Assembly (NCBI GenBank): GCA_964352015.1
Contig: CAYGPU010000005.1
Location: 62,001-126,000, forward strand
Reading direction: 5' to 3'
DNA length: 64,000 nucleotides
Source: Marinicella sp964352015
GTDB lineage: Bacteria; Pseudomonadota; Gammaproteobacteria; Xanthomonadales; Marinicellaceae
The notes under the pieces: generated by a model
The model's input: the letters and a program-made list of their open reading frames with translations, nothing else
Told to the model about the DNA's origin: nothing
The model's database searches: none
Position numbers and translations under genes: made by a program
Shown: piece by piece, positions 17,492 through 25,444 of the stretch
Layout of the letters: every line of letters begins with the position of its first letter
How positions within the stretch are numbered: position 1 is the stretch's first letter

Positions 17492-18310
17492 TTATTGATG
17501 ATGATAACACCAATGCCAAGGTTCATAAATGATGCCTTGTTGGTTGTCTTTAGGGTAGCTCATGAAGAAGCCAAATTCTGCTGCATGTGTTGTCAGCCAT
17601 TTGAAAGCAGGGCTTTGGTCAAATGCTTCCTCTAAAGGTTCAGCTTTTGGCGTGGTGATATCAATGGCACAGCCGGTGTGGTGCTCGCTGTAACCGGGTG
17701 CTGTGTTGGTTGAGAGGACTTGATTTAATTGTTGTCCTTGTTTTAATTTGCCATTGATCAGTTGGGCTTGATAAGCAAGCGACCTGAAAGCTGAGACCAA
17801 TTGCAATTCGACACCCGCATCAGCTGCCGCTGCTTTCATGGCTTGCCATGCCAGGTTGGCTTTGGGATGTAATTTTGTCGGTCGGTCGAAACAGTCAAGG
17901 TCCGAATCAACCAACTGTGCTGCCGTGAGGTGTTTGGGGTGTTGTATTGAGTCGCTTTGAATACCCAGCTGCTCATTAAGCTGCTTGCACAAGTCCACAT
18001 GCTTTAGATTTTCTGCGGTCACTGTAAAATGATCACCTTGGGCAGTGAAGCCTAAGTTCAACAAAAACTGTTGTGCGTGAGGAATGTCAGATTTTGCCTG
18101 ATACTTGGGCGAGTTGATGGCTTTCATCAATCCAAAACTGGCTTCTGTAGCCACACCTAAATGGAGTGATTGGGGTTTCAGTAGGATGTTAAACCACTGT
18201 TTACGAAAAAAAAGTTTACCAATCATCTGCTTGTCGACCCGGTCGTAAATGGACCAACAATTCTTATGCGTTGGTTTGATGATCAATCTTTCAGTGGCAA
18301 TACTTGACAT
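17492..18310 (-). CDS. M15B D,D-carboxypeptidase (VanY-like) with N-terminal GNAT-like region
   Basis: The C-terminal half (about residues 145-272) is a VanY-type zinc peptidase that trims D-Ala-D-Ala in peptidoglycan. It has SAFRSLAYQ, then SEHHTGCAID with zinc ligands His210 and Asp217, and EPWHW with Glu263 and His266. The N-terminal 95 residues instead look like a shortened GNAT acetyltransferase (TERLIIKPTH, GVATEA, FLLNLGF). There is no signal peptide, which is odd for an enzyme acting on cell wall. The ATG at 18310 lies 10 nt after the stop of the GFA gene; an upstream in-frame start would overlap that gene. Confidence 0.8.
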   Translation of the reverse strand: MSSIATERLIIKPTHKNCWSIYDRVDKQMIGKLFFRKQWFNILLKPQSLHLGVATEASFGLMKAINSPKYQAKSDIPHAQQFLLNLGFTAQGDHFTVTAENLKHVDLCKQLNEQLGIQSDSIQHPKHLTAAQLVDSDLDCFDRPTKLHPKANLAWQAMKAAAADAGVELQLVSAFRSLAYQAQLINGKLKQGQQLNQVLSTNTAPGYSEHHTGCAIDITTPKAEPLEEAFDQSPAFKWLTTHAAEFGFFMSYPKDNQQGIIYEPWHWCYHHQ

Positions 18311-18320
18311 ATTTATGAGT

Positions 18321-18731
18321 TTATAGGGTTGTGATGGCTTGTTGCCAGTTATGCCCATCAAAATCCTGGTGAGCCCAATCTGTAGCATTGAAATTGTCTA
18401 TACAATGCGTGTTAACGCTCCAACTGTCAGCATGTGAACGTGGTTGGTAAAACGATTTGATGCCACAAATTCTACAAAACAAATGATCTGCTTGGCAAGT
18501 ATTGAATCTGTAGTGAGTTAATTCAGCTTGACCTGACAGCAGCACGAAGTCTTGATGACTGATGATCAGATGATTAAAACCTGTCATTGAACAAATAGAA
18601 CAATTGCAGCGCAAAACGACGGTATTGGCCGCCACCACGGCTTCGAATCTAACTGCCTGACAATGACAGCCACCAGTAATCTCTCGTTGTGGCTGGATAA
18701 TAGCTGAATGAGGCTCTTGATTTTTTGACAT
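18321..18731 (-). CDS. GFA (CENP-V/GFA) family zinc protein
   Basis: A 136-residue member of the family named after glutathione-dependent formaldehyde-activating enzyme. Zinc-binding cysteines are visible in GGCHCQAV (Cys22, Cys24), RCNCSICSMTG (Cys42, Cys44, Cys47) and FCRICGIKSFY. Real substrates of most members are unknown, so formaldehyde detoxification should not be assumed. The start at 18731 (MSKNQEPH) is preferred because the longer frame would run through the yajC promoter. It is probably co-transcribed with the VanY-like gene. Confidence 0.87.
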   Translation of the reverse strand: MSKNQEPHSAIIQPQREITGGCHCQAVRFEAVVAANTVVLRCNCSICSMTGFNHLIISHQDFVLLSGQAELTHYRFNTCQADHLFCRICGIKSFYQPRSHADSWSVNTHCIDNFNATDWAHQDFDGHNWQQAITTL

Positions 18732-18758
18732 TTGAGTCCTATATCGGTGAATCTGGGG

Positions 18759-18767
18759 TGCTATAAT
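18759..18767 (+). promoter_or_regulatory. Extended -10 promoter of yajC-secDF
   Basis: TGCTATAAT, a perfect extended -10 element, ends 34 bp before the yajC start codon. A TTGACA at 18725-18730 is 31 bp upstream of the TATAAT hexamer, too far to be its -35 element. Confidence 0.6.
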
Positions 18768-18801
18768 AGCGCGCTTTATTTTACTAGATACAGGATTGAA
18801 G

Positions 18802-19128
18802 ATGAATTTTTTTATATCTGACGCCATGGCTCAATCGGGTGGTGCTGCCAACCCAATGGGTTCCTTCATTTTTATTGGTGTGTTTTTTGTCATCATGTAC
18901 TTCATGTTGATTCGTCCGCAACAAAAACGCATGAAAGCGCACAACGAAATGGTTTCTGCATTGGCTGTTGGTGATGAAGTGATTACCAATGGGGGGACAT
19001 TAGGCGCGGTCGTCGCTGTTGATGATGCATTTATTAAAGTTGAAATTGCACCTGGCACAGAAATCCACGTACAGAAAAGTGCGGTCGCCAAGGTGTTACC
19101 AAAAGGCACCATCAAATCATTGAAATAA
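18802..19128 (+). CDS. yajC: Sec translocon accessory subunit YajC
   Basis: YajC associates with SecDF in the inner membrane. The 108-residue protein has one helix (FIFIGVFFVIMYFMLIRPQQ) followed by the typical basic segment RPQQKRMKAHNEM and the GDEVITNGG motif. The ATG at 18802 with AGGA 6 nt upstream is the start; a TTG at 18796 is also in frame. secD follows 49 bp downstream and secF after that. Confidence 0.96.
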   Translation: MNFFISDAMAQSGGAANPMGSFIFIGVFFVIMYFMLIRPQQKRMKAHNEMVSALAVGDEVITNGGTLGAVVAVDDAFIKVEIAPGTEIHVQKSAVAKVLPKGTIKSLK

Positions 19129-19177
19129 TATAACAACTCAGTGTGACTGAGTAACTACACAACAAAAAGAGAAGACA

Positions 19178-21025
19178 ATGAATCGATATCCATTATGGAA
19201 ATACGTACTGATTCTGGTGATTGTAGCCATGGGCGCGCTGTATGCGTTGCCCAATATATACGGTCAAAGTCCAGTGGTACAAATCAAGGCAAAGGATGAT
19301 GTGGCCGTCACCCAAACCACCATCCAAAATGTGGAAAACATTTTAACTGAGGGTAACATCGCTCATGACCAAGTGGTTATAGATGGTGAAACTGCGGTGG
19401 TTAAATTCAGTGACCTAGATTCTCAGCGTGAAGCCCAAGATTTACTTAAACAGAAAATGAAATCTTATGACACGGCGATGAATCTGAAGCCCAATGTGCC
19501 TGAGTGGTTGGAAAATTTGGGCGGCAGGGCGATGAACCTGGGCTTGGATTTGCGCGGTGGGGTGCATTTCTTACTTGAAGTGGACATGGCCAAAGCGGCA
19601 GAAAATAAAAAGAAACAACTCAGGGCGGATGTTACCGCTGCATTGATTAAGCAAAAAATACCCAAGAAAAAAATCATTTGGGAAGGCAACACCTTGGTGG
19701 TTGGTTTCAGAAATGCCGCAGATTTAGAAGCAGCTGATGACTTGGTTGGAACAGATTTCACCGAATTGAGTCTCAGTCAAGAGGTCAGCGGTGATACGTT
19801 TGAGCTCAAAGGCTTGTTGAATGAACAATCATTGAAGCTTATTAAAGACAATGCCATCGAACAAAACTTAACCACTTTGCGGTCTCGTATCAATGAAGTC
19901 GGTGTAGCAGAGCCCATCATTCAACGCCAAGGTTTAGAGCGTATTGTGGTGCAATTACCGGGTGTGCAAGACACCACGGTGGCAAAAAACATTTTAGATG
20001 CAACAGCCACTTTAGAGTACCGTGCAACTGATATGGAAAACAGTGCTGAACTGGCTGCACGAACCGGAAGAACGCCTGTTGGATCATCTTTATATTATGA
20101 AAAAGGTGTGCCGATTTTATTGAAAGATCGCGTGATTGCCACCGGTAACCAATTAATCGATGCCCAAGCCACCATCGATCAACAGACTGGCACGCCAGCT
20201 GTTTCGGTGCAATTAAATAGCTTGGCTGCCGCCAGGATGTTGGAATTCACCAAGACCAACACTGGAAACTTCATGGGCGTGGTATTCAAAGAACGCATTC
20301 CGATTGGTAAAAATGAAGCCGGTGAAATGCAGTACCGTGATAAAGAAGAGGTCATCAGTAATGCCCGCATCAATGGCATTTTCTCTAATCGCTTCCAAAC
20401 CACAGGACTGGAATCTCAAAAAGCAGCCAATGAACTGGCCATGCTTTTGCGAGCCGGTGCCTTGGCAGCACCCGTACAAATAGTTGAAGAACGCACCATT
20501 GGGCCATCATTGGGACAAGATAACATTGATGCGGGTGTTTTGTCGGTGCAGATAGGTTTGGCCTTGGTGCTGGTGTTTATGTTGGTGTATTACCGCATGT
20601 TTGGTGTGATTGCCAATATCGCTTTGACCATTAATGTGGTGTTGATGGTGGCTTGCTTGTCTTTATTCGGTGCCACACTGACCTTGCCGGGTATTGCGGG
20701 CATCGTATTGACTGTGGGTATGGCAGTGGATGCCAATGTGTTGATATTTGAGCGGATCAAGGAAGAGCTGCGTGACGGCAACACAGTCCAAGGCAGTATC
20801 AAGTCTGGCTATGAAAAAGCTTTCTCGACCATTGCTGATGCCAATGTCACCACCTTAATCGCTGCGGTGGTGCTGTTTGCTTTTGGAACCGGACCGATTA
20901 AAGGTTTCGCGGTCACGCTGAGTATCGGAATCATGACTTCAATGTTCACCGCCATTGTGGTGTCTAGAGCGGTTGTTAACTTGGTTTATGGGCGTAAGAA
21001 ACGCTTGAAATCGATAGCCATATAA
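19178..21025 (+). CDS. secD: Protein translocase subunit SecD
   Basis: SecD is an RND-superfamily subunit that uses the proton motive force to pull secreted proteins out of the Sec channel. The 615-residue protein has an N-terminal helix, the P1 domain motif LGLDLRGGVHFLLEVD and a large periplasmic region. The C-terminal membrane block carries GIVLTVGMAVDANVLIFERI, with the conserved Asp in TM4. Length and motifs match the family. The ribosome site is AGAG upstream of 19178. Confidence 0.97.
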   Translation: MNRYPLWKYVLILVIVAMGALYALPNIYGQSPVVQIKAKDDVAVTQTTIQNVENILTEGNIAHDQVVIDGETAVVKFSDLDSQREAQDLLKQKMKSYDTAMNLKPNVPEWLENLGGRAMNLGLDLRGGVHFLLEVDMAKAAENKKKQLRADVTAALIKQKIPKKKIIWEGNTLVVGFRNAADLEAADDLVGTDFTELSLSQEVSGDTFELKGLLNEQSLKLIKDNAIEQNLTTLRSRINEVGVAEPIIQRQGLERIVVQLPGVQDTTVAKNILDATATLEYRATDMENSAELAARTGRTPVGSSLYYEKGVPILLKDRVIATGNQLIDAQATIDQQTGTPAVSVQLNSLAAARMLEFTKTNTGNFMGVVFKERIPIGKNEAGEMQYRDKEEVISNARINGIFSNRFQTTGLESQKAANELAMLLRAGALAAPVQIVEERTIGPSLGQDNIDAGVLSVQIGLALVLVFMLVYYRMFGVIANIALTINVVLMVACLSLFGATLTLPGIAGIVLTVGMAVDANVLIFERIKEELRDGNTVQGSIKSGYEKAFSTIADANVTTLIAAVVLFAFGTGPIKGFAVTLSIGIMTSMFTAIVVSRAVVNLVYGRKKRLKSIAI

Positions 21026-21036
21026 AGGAGTTGAAC

Positions 21037-21987
21037 ATGAATATATTGCATAACATAAAGTACGATTTCATGGGCCACCGCAAAGGGGCTTTGATTTTTT
21101 CATCCATCTTGATTTTAATCGCCTTTGGTTCGTTGTTTACCCGAGGTTTGAATTTTGGTTTAGATTTCACTGGTGGCACGGTGGTGGTGGTTAATTTCGA
21201 TCAAGCGGCATCGGTAACGGATGTGCGTGAGACACTTGAAACTGCGGGCTATGAGAAAATTGTGGTGAAAAATTTTGGTAACAGTCAAGATGTTGAAATC
21301 ACTGTACCGCCGCAATTTGATGCAGAAACGGGTGAGGCCATTGATGATGCCAAACTCAGTAATAACATGCTGGTTGAGCTGTTGGAATTGGACCAATCAG
21401 CGAAAATCACCAAAGCTGACTTTGTTGGCTCACAAGTGGGTGATGAATTGGTTGAGCAAGGTTCATTGGCGCTGTTGTATGCCATCATGGGTATTTTGAT
21501 TTATGTCACCATCCGTTTCGAGTGGCGTTTTTCACTGGGTGCCATTGTGGCCTTGGTGCATGACATCATCATCACTGCTGGGGTGTTTTCTATCTGGCAA
21601 ATTGAATTTGATTTAACGGTTTTGGCGGCGCTGCTGGCGGTGATTGGTTACTCATTGAATGACACCATTGTGGTGTTTGACCGCATCCGAGAAAACTTCA
21701 GAAAAGGGCGCAAAGCCACCACTGAACAAGTCATCAATAACTCCATTGGTCAAACCCTGTCCAGGACAGTAATCACTTCCTTCACCACCTTGTTGGTGTT
21801 GTTTGCGCTGTTTTCTTTCGGCGGTGCTTTGATTCATGGTTTTGCTTTCGCTTTATTGGTTGGTGTCTTTGTCGGAACTTATTCATCAATATTTGTCGCC
21901 AGTACCACCACCTTGGCACTGGGCATCAGTCGTGAAGATTTGATTCCGGTTGAAAAAGAAGGTGCCAATCTGGATCACATACCTTAA
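21037..21987 (+). CDS. secF: Protein translocase subunit SecF
   Basis: SecF pairs with SecD. The 316-residue protein has the N-terminal helix followed by GLNFGLDFTGGT and the membrane block with YSLNDTIVVFDRIRENFRK. The ATG at 21037 is used because AAGGAG lies 6 nt upstream; a TTG at 21031 is in frame but overlaps the optimal spacing. It ends the yajC-secD-secF operon and a strong terminator follows. Confidence 0.97.
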   Translation: MNILHNIKYDFMGHRKGALIFSSILILIAFGSLFTRGLNFGLDFTGGTVVVVNFDQAASVTDVRETLETAGYEKIVVKNFGNSQDVEITVPPQFDAETGEAIDDAKLSNNMLVELLELDQSAKITKADFVGSQVGDELVEQGSLALLYAIMGILIYVTIRFEWRFSLGAIVALVHDIIITAGVFSIWQIEFDLTVLAALLAVIGYSLNDTIVVFDRIRENFRKGRKATTEQVINNSIGQTLSRTVITSFTTLLVLFALFSFGGALIHGFAFALLVGVFVGTYSSIFVASTTTLALGISREDLIPVEKEGANLDHIP

Positions 21988-22010
21988 AGATATCAATTTG
22001 GTGTGATTGT

Positions 22011-22037
22011 AAAGCCCGATTTATTCGGGCTTTTTTT
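22011..22037 (+). terminator. Rho-independent terminator after secF
   Basis: Arms AAAGCCCGA and TCGGGCTTT enclose a short AT loop and are followed by a run of T. It begins 24 bp after the secF stop codon. Confidence 0.9.
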
Positions 22038-22136
22038 ATCGCAAAATTAAATTTGTAACAATTTCAATTGTGCTGCGTTCTATAAGCATAAATCCATGGC
22101 GAATAAAGTTTAATTGTTGAATTAACAGAGGTATAT

Positions 22137-22655
22137 ATGAAAAAGTTTTTACTGGTTTTAGTGTTGAGTTTGGGTTCAGTCACAGCTTGGGCCGATAATT
22201 TTGATGACTTGGAAAGTATTTTGGGTGTTGAAGCTGATGTAAAAATCACTTTAGGGCCTGGCATGTTGGGTTTGGCCAATATGTTCACCAAAGATGAGCC
22301 AGAAGCACAAGCCATTCTGTCCGGATTGAAAGATTTGTCCATCAGTGTTTATAAATTGACCGATGCAGTTGATGCGGCTGATTTGAATGATTGGATGACA
22401 GACACGTTGAGGAATTTAACTGCCAATGGGGTTGAAGAAATCGTTAAAGTCACGGAAGGTGATGAACGCGTACATATTTTAGCTAAAGTTAACGGATCAT
22501 TTTTGACTGACTTATCCATCTTGGTCTATGAACTGGGTGACGAATTTGTTTACATTAAAATGGATGGCGATATTGATGTGGCTAAATTACATGAGATCAC
22601 TGGCAATTTTGATATTGATATCGATGGTTTGCATGCATTGAACTTAAACCTGTAA
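22137..22655 (+). CDS. DUF4252 exported protein
   Basis: A 172-residue secreted protein with a clean signal peptide (FLLVLVLSLGSVTAWA, cleavage before DNFDD). The body matches the pattern of DUF4252: LKDLSISVYKL in the middle, then DERVHILAKVNGSFL and LSILVYELGDEFVYIKMDG. Function is unknown. It is flanked by terminators on both sides, so it is probably monocistronic. GAGGTA precedes the ATG as ribosome site. Confidence 0.82.
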   Translation: MKKFLLVLVLSLGSVTAWADNFDDLESILGVEADVKITLGPGMLGLANMFTKDEPEAQAILSGLKDLSISVYKLTDAVDAADLNDWMTDTLRNLTANGVEEIVKVTEGDERVHILAKVNGSFLTDLSILVYELGDEFVYIKMDGDIDVAKLHEITGNFDIDIDGLHALNLNL

Positions 22656-22715
22656 AACTAATTTGTGATTGGCAACTGGCGCAAGCTGTTTAACGAAGTT
22701 CTAATCACAAAACCC

Positions 22716-22756
22716 TAGGCGCTGTCTTTCATTGTTGAGAGCGGCGCCTTTTTTTG
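22716..22756 (+). terminator. Rho-independent terminator after the DUF4252 gene
   Basis: AGGCGC and GCGCCT arms (with partial inner pairing CTTTC/GAGAG) followed by seven T. It lies between the DUF4252 gene and the end of the opposing suhB-like gene. Confidence 0.75.
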
Positions 22757-22773
22757 TTGTTCAGTGAAACCAG

Positions 22774-23559
22774 TTATTGATAGATGTTTTTTAATTGGGT
22801 AGAGAGCCAAGCCGATAACTTCAAGTTACCAGCAATGACTTGTTGGCTTTGATTGAAGTTCCTTTTGGCGTTGTAATCCATGCATTGACCACCCGCTTCT
22901 TCAACCAATAAAATGCCACCAAGCATTTCAGAAGGCTGCATGTCGTTTTGCCAATAGCCGTTGAGTCTACCACCAGCGACCATGGCTAAGTCCAAAGCCG
23001 GACAACCCAATACTCTGGCTGCTGCGGTGGTTTTGCTGATGGTTCGAAGTGCCAGAGACTGTGCTGCAGACTTGTTTTTGTCATCCGAATAGTTGGTTGC
23101 TACCAGTGAGTCCTTAGGGTCATTTTGGTTGCTGATTCTCAATCGGCGTTGATTTAAAAACGCACCACCGCCTTTAGTTGCCACAAATTCGTCATCAGTG
23201 ATTGGGTTGTACACCAAAGCTTCTTTACTTTTACCATTTTCAATCAAAGTGATGCTGATGGCACAATGAGGTATGTCATGCAGAAAATTGGTTACACCGC
23301 TCAGTGGGTTAATCAACCACACGCGTTCTGGATTGGTGTATTCCGTTAGGGTTTTTTCATCAGTTTGAATCTCATCTTCTGGATAAGCTTTTTTCAAGGT
23401 ATAAAATATGTCATTCAGACTGACTGTCGTTGCTTGGTCCACAAACCCATTGTTAAGTTTTTTATTAACTGACAAAAGTTCGTTTTTAAACATCAGTTGT
23501 TCTATTGAGTTGGCGGCTTTCAAGGCGGCTTTTTTGGCTATATTGAGTTCAGGTGACAT
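22774..23559 (-). CDS. suhB: SuhB-family inositol monophosphatase homologue lacking catalytic metal ligands
   Basis: By start (MSPELNIAKKAALKA), length (261 residues) and position divergent from trmJ this is the SuhB orthologue. However, residues that bind catalytic magnesium in E. coli SuhB are changed: Asp44 is Thr, Glu67 is Asp, Asp84 and Asp87 in DPLDGT are Asn84 and Ser87 (NPLSGV), and the WDxAAG motif reads PSEMLGG. Phosphatase activity is therefore unlikely. E. coli SuhB has a second role, in rRNA transcription antitermination with the Nus factors, which does not need catalysis, so that role may be the one retained here (inference). The ATG at 23559 is chosen by alignment; longer frames run into trmJ. 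Confidence 0.88.
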   Translation of the reverse strand: MSPELNIAKKAALKAANSIEQLMFKNELLSVNKKLNNGFVDQATTVSLNDIFYTLKKAYPEDEIQTDEKTLTEYTNPERVWLINPLSGVTNFLHDIPHCAISITLIENGKSKEALVYNPITDDEFVATKGGGAFLNQRRLRISNQNDPKDSLVATNYSDDKNKSAAQSLALRTISKTTAAARVLGCPALDLAMVAGGRLNGYWQNDMQPSEMLGGILLVEEAGGQCMDYNAKRNFNQSQQVIAGNLKLSAWLSTQLKNIYQ

Positions 23560-23632
23560 GGGGCAGATGGGGTCCGTTGTTCGATCATGTTGATGGAAGA
23601 GTGCTAAGCGCGTATGATACCAAATCTTTGAC

Positions 23633-24394
23633 TTGAATGACACTGTTGTGGATATATTAGAAAACATCCGATTTGCACTGATTAACACCTCACATGCCGG
23701 CAACATTGGTGCAGCTGCCAGGGCCATGAAGGTGATGGGCTTAACTCAATTGCATTTGATTGGACCCACTGACTACCCCAGTGCTGAGGCCACAGCCAGG
23801 GCTTCAGGTGCTGATGATGTGTTGTTTAATGCCGATGTCCATGACACATTAGACCAAGCGATTGGCCCATGTACTGTGGTGTTTGGAACCAGTGCGCGCA
23901 ACCGAGGTATGGATATTCCGGTCATTGACTTAGCTGAGGCGGTGACTCTGATGATTGATGCGGCTGCCACCCAACAAGTGGCTTTGTTATTTGGAAAAGA
24001 GCGTTATGGCATGACCAATGAAGAAATGCAGCGCTGCCATTATTTGGTTAGGTTTCCTGCCAATCCTGAATATTCATCATTGAATTTAGCTGCAGCTGTG
24101 CAAGTAGCGGCCTACGAAATTCGCAAACAATGGCTTGAACAAAGTGCTGATGGTACAGCTAAGACTGATAATTCGCCTGCAGATGAAGTGCCCTTTGCTG
24201 ATGCTGCAAAAATGCAGGGTTTTTATGAGCATTTATTTGCGGTGATGCATGAAGTTGAGTTTATGCAGCAGCAAAATGCAGATTCATTAACTGAAAAGTT
24301 GCGAATGATGTTCAATCGTTTGCGAATTGAGAAGCATGAAATGGATATATTGCGAGGATTTTTAAGTGCTGTGAGAAAGAACTTAAAAAAGTAA
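23633..24394 (+). CDS. trmJ: tRNA (cytidine/uridine-2'-O-)-methyltransferase TrmJ
   Basis: TrmJ is a SPOUT-family enzyme that methylates the ribose of nucleotide 32 in tRNA. The N-terminus ENIRFALINTSHAGNIGAAA and the knot motifs LLFGKERYGMTNEE and SSLNLAAAVQVAAYE are diagnostic. No ATG fits: the frame starts with TTG at 23633 or, alternatively, GTG at 23648, which gives a protein beginning MDILENIRF. It is divergent from suhB over 73 bp, as in E. coli. Confidence 0.94.
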   Translation: MNDTVVDILENIRFALINTSHAGNIGAAARAMKVMGLTQLHLIGPTDYPSAEATARASGADDVLFNADVHDTLDQAIGPCTVVFGTSARNRGMDIPVIDLAEAVTLMIDAAATQQVALLFGKERYGMTNEEMQRCHYLVRFPANPEYSSLNLAAAVQVAAYEIRKQWLEQSADGTAKTDNSPADEVPFADAAKMQGFYEHLFAVMHEVEFMQQQNADSLTEKLRMMFNRLRIEKHEMDILRGFLSAVRKNLKK

Positions 24395-24423
24395 CAAAAT
24401 TTCAAATCAGTGGGATTTATTGC

Positions 24424-24451
24424 TTGACAGTTTTTCTCCAAGCGGTAAAAT
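24424..24451 (+). promoter_or_regulatory. Sigma-70 promoter of tRNA-Asn
   Basis: TTGACA (24424-24429) and TAAAAT (24446-24451) are separated by 16 bp. The predicted transcript would start near 24458, about 40 nt before the tRNA. Confidence 0.75.
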
Positions 24452-24498
24452 GCGCAGCTCATGTCAAATATGAACTATTTTGGCATGACATACCATTT

Positions 24499-24574
24499 TC
24501 CCCGGTAGCTCAGCTGGTAGAGCGGGTGACTGTTAATCACTAGGTCGGCGGTTCAAGCCCGTCCCGGGGAGCCA
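24499..24574 (+). tRNA. tRNA-Asn (GTT)
   Basis: A complete cloverleaf of 76 nt with encoded CCA. The acceptor pairs TCCCCGG with CCGGGGA, the D-arm is GCTCAGCTGGTAGAGC, the anticodon loop CTGTTAA gives GTT, and the T-arm contains GGTTCAAGC. A terminator follows, so it is a single-gene unit. Confidence 0.97.
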
Positions 24575-24580
24575 AATACA

Positions 24581-24618
24581 AAAAAACCGTTGATAGATTA
24601 TATCGGCGGTTTTTTTTT
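24581..24618 (+). terminator. Rho-independent terminator after tRNA-Asn
   Basis: AAACCGTTGATA pairs with TATCGGCGGTTT around the loop GATTA, with two G-T pairs, and nine T follow. Confidence 0.88.
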
Positions 24619-24769
24619 GCCTGCTTAATGTGGACTGAATTTAGGTTTGTTTAAAGCCCACTAAAAGGCAGGTATTTAAAGCAGTGAAGCACATACAATG
24701 ATGAAATTTTACAAACCATCATGTAAAATAGCTTGCTTTGTTTAATTGAACACCCATTGGAATAAAAAT

Positions 24770-25405
24770 ATGGCATTAGAAGATTATGATGATTACGAAC
24801 AAGAACAGATTGTCAAGGAATGGCTGGCTGGAAATTGGTTGACTATACTGGCTGGAATTGCCATTGGTATTGGCGGATTGTGGGGTTATGGGCAATGGCA
24901 AAACTCGAAAGTGGCTCAGTCAAATGCGGCCGCCACTGAATACACTCAATTAGAATTGGCTTTGGCAGTCAGCAATGGTGCGGAAAGCGAGCAACTGATC
25001 AATGAATATGAAGCACAGTTCGGTAGTAATATTTACACCATTCAAGCGCGCTTGAAAGCGGCCAGTCAGTTGGTGGCGTCTGAAGATACGGCAGCTGCGA
25101 AAGCACAATATCAAGCTTTGATTGCAGCTAAGCCAGATAAACCAATTGCAGAAATGGCACGCCTGCGTTTGGCCAGACTTTTGCTTTCAGAAGGTGACTA
25201 CAATGCTGCAACAGCAGAACTTGGCTTGGTACAATCCAAAGCATACCAAACCATCGTTGAAGAGATTATGGGTGACATTTATGTGGCTCAAGGTAATCAT
25301 GGAAAAGCACAAGATGCATACCAGCTGGCATTGAATGAAGGTGAAGGCTATTCTGGCAAACAAATTATTGAAATGAAATTAGCTGACATCAAAGTCGTCA
25401 ACTGA
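24770..25405 (+). CDS. YfgM-like ancillary SecYEG/periplasmic chaperone TPR protein
   Basis: A 211-residue protein with one membrane helix at about residues 23-41 (WLTILAGIAIGIGGLWGYG) preceded by an acidic N-terminus. A periplasmic tetratricopeptide-like region rich in Ala follows. In E. coli YfgM binds the SecYEG translocon and PpiD. It lies directly ahead of bamB and der, the conserved order. The ATG at 24770 is chosen over a TTG at 24746 because GGAA precedes it and family members start MALEDYDD or similar. Confidence 0.9.
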   Translation: MALEDYDDYEQEQIVKEWLAGNWLTILAGIAIGIGGLWGYGQWQNSKVAQSNAAATEYTQLELALAVSNGAESEQLINEYEAQFGSNIYTIQARLKAASQLVASEDTAAAKAQYQALIAAKPDKPIAEMARLRLARLLLSEGDYNAATAELGLVQSKAYQTIVEEIMGDIYVAQGNHGKAQDAYQLALNEGEGYSGKQIIEMKLADIKVVN

Positions 25406-25444
25406 AACAGATCAATCCGATACTGATTTAACAAAGAGGCACTG

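Noticed and set aside
18725..18730. TTGACA as -35 element for yajC
   Set aside because: It is 31 bp from TATAAT, almost twice the normal spacing; the extended -10 explains the promoter better.
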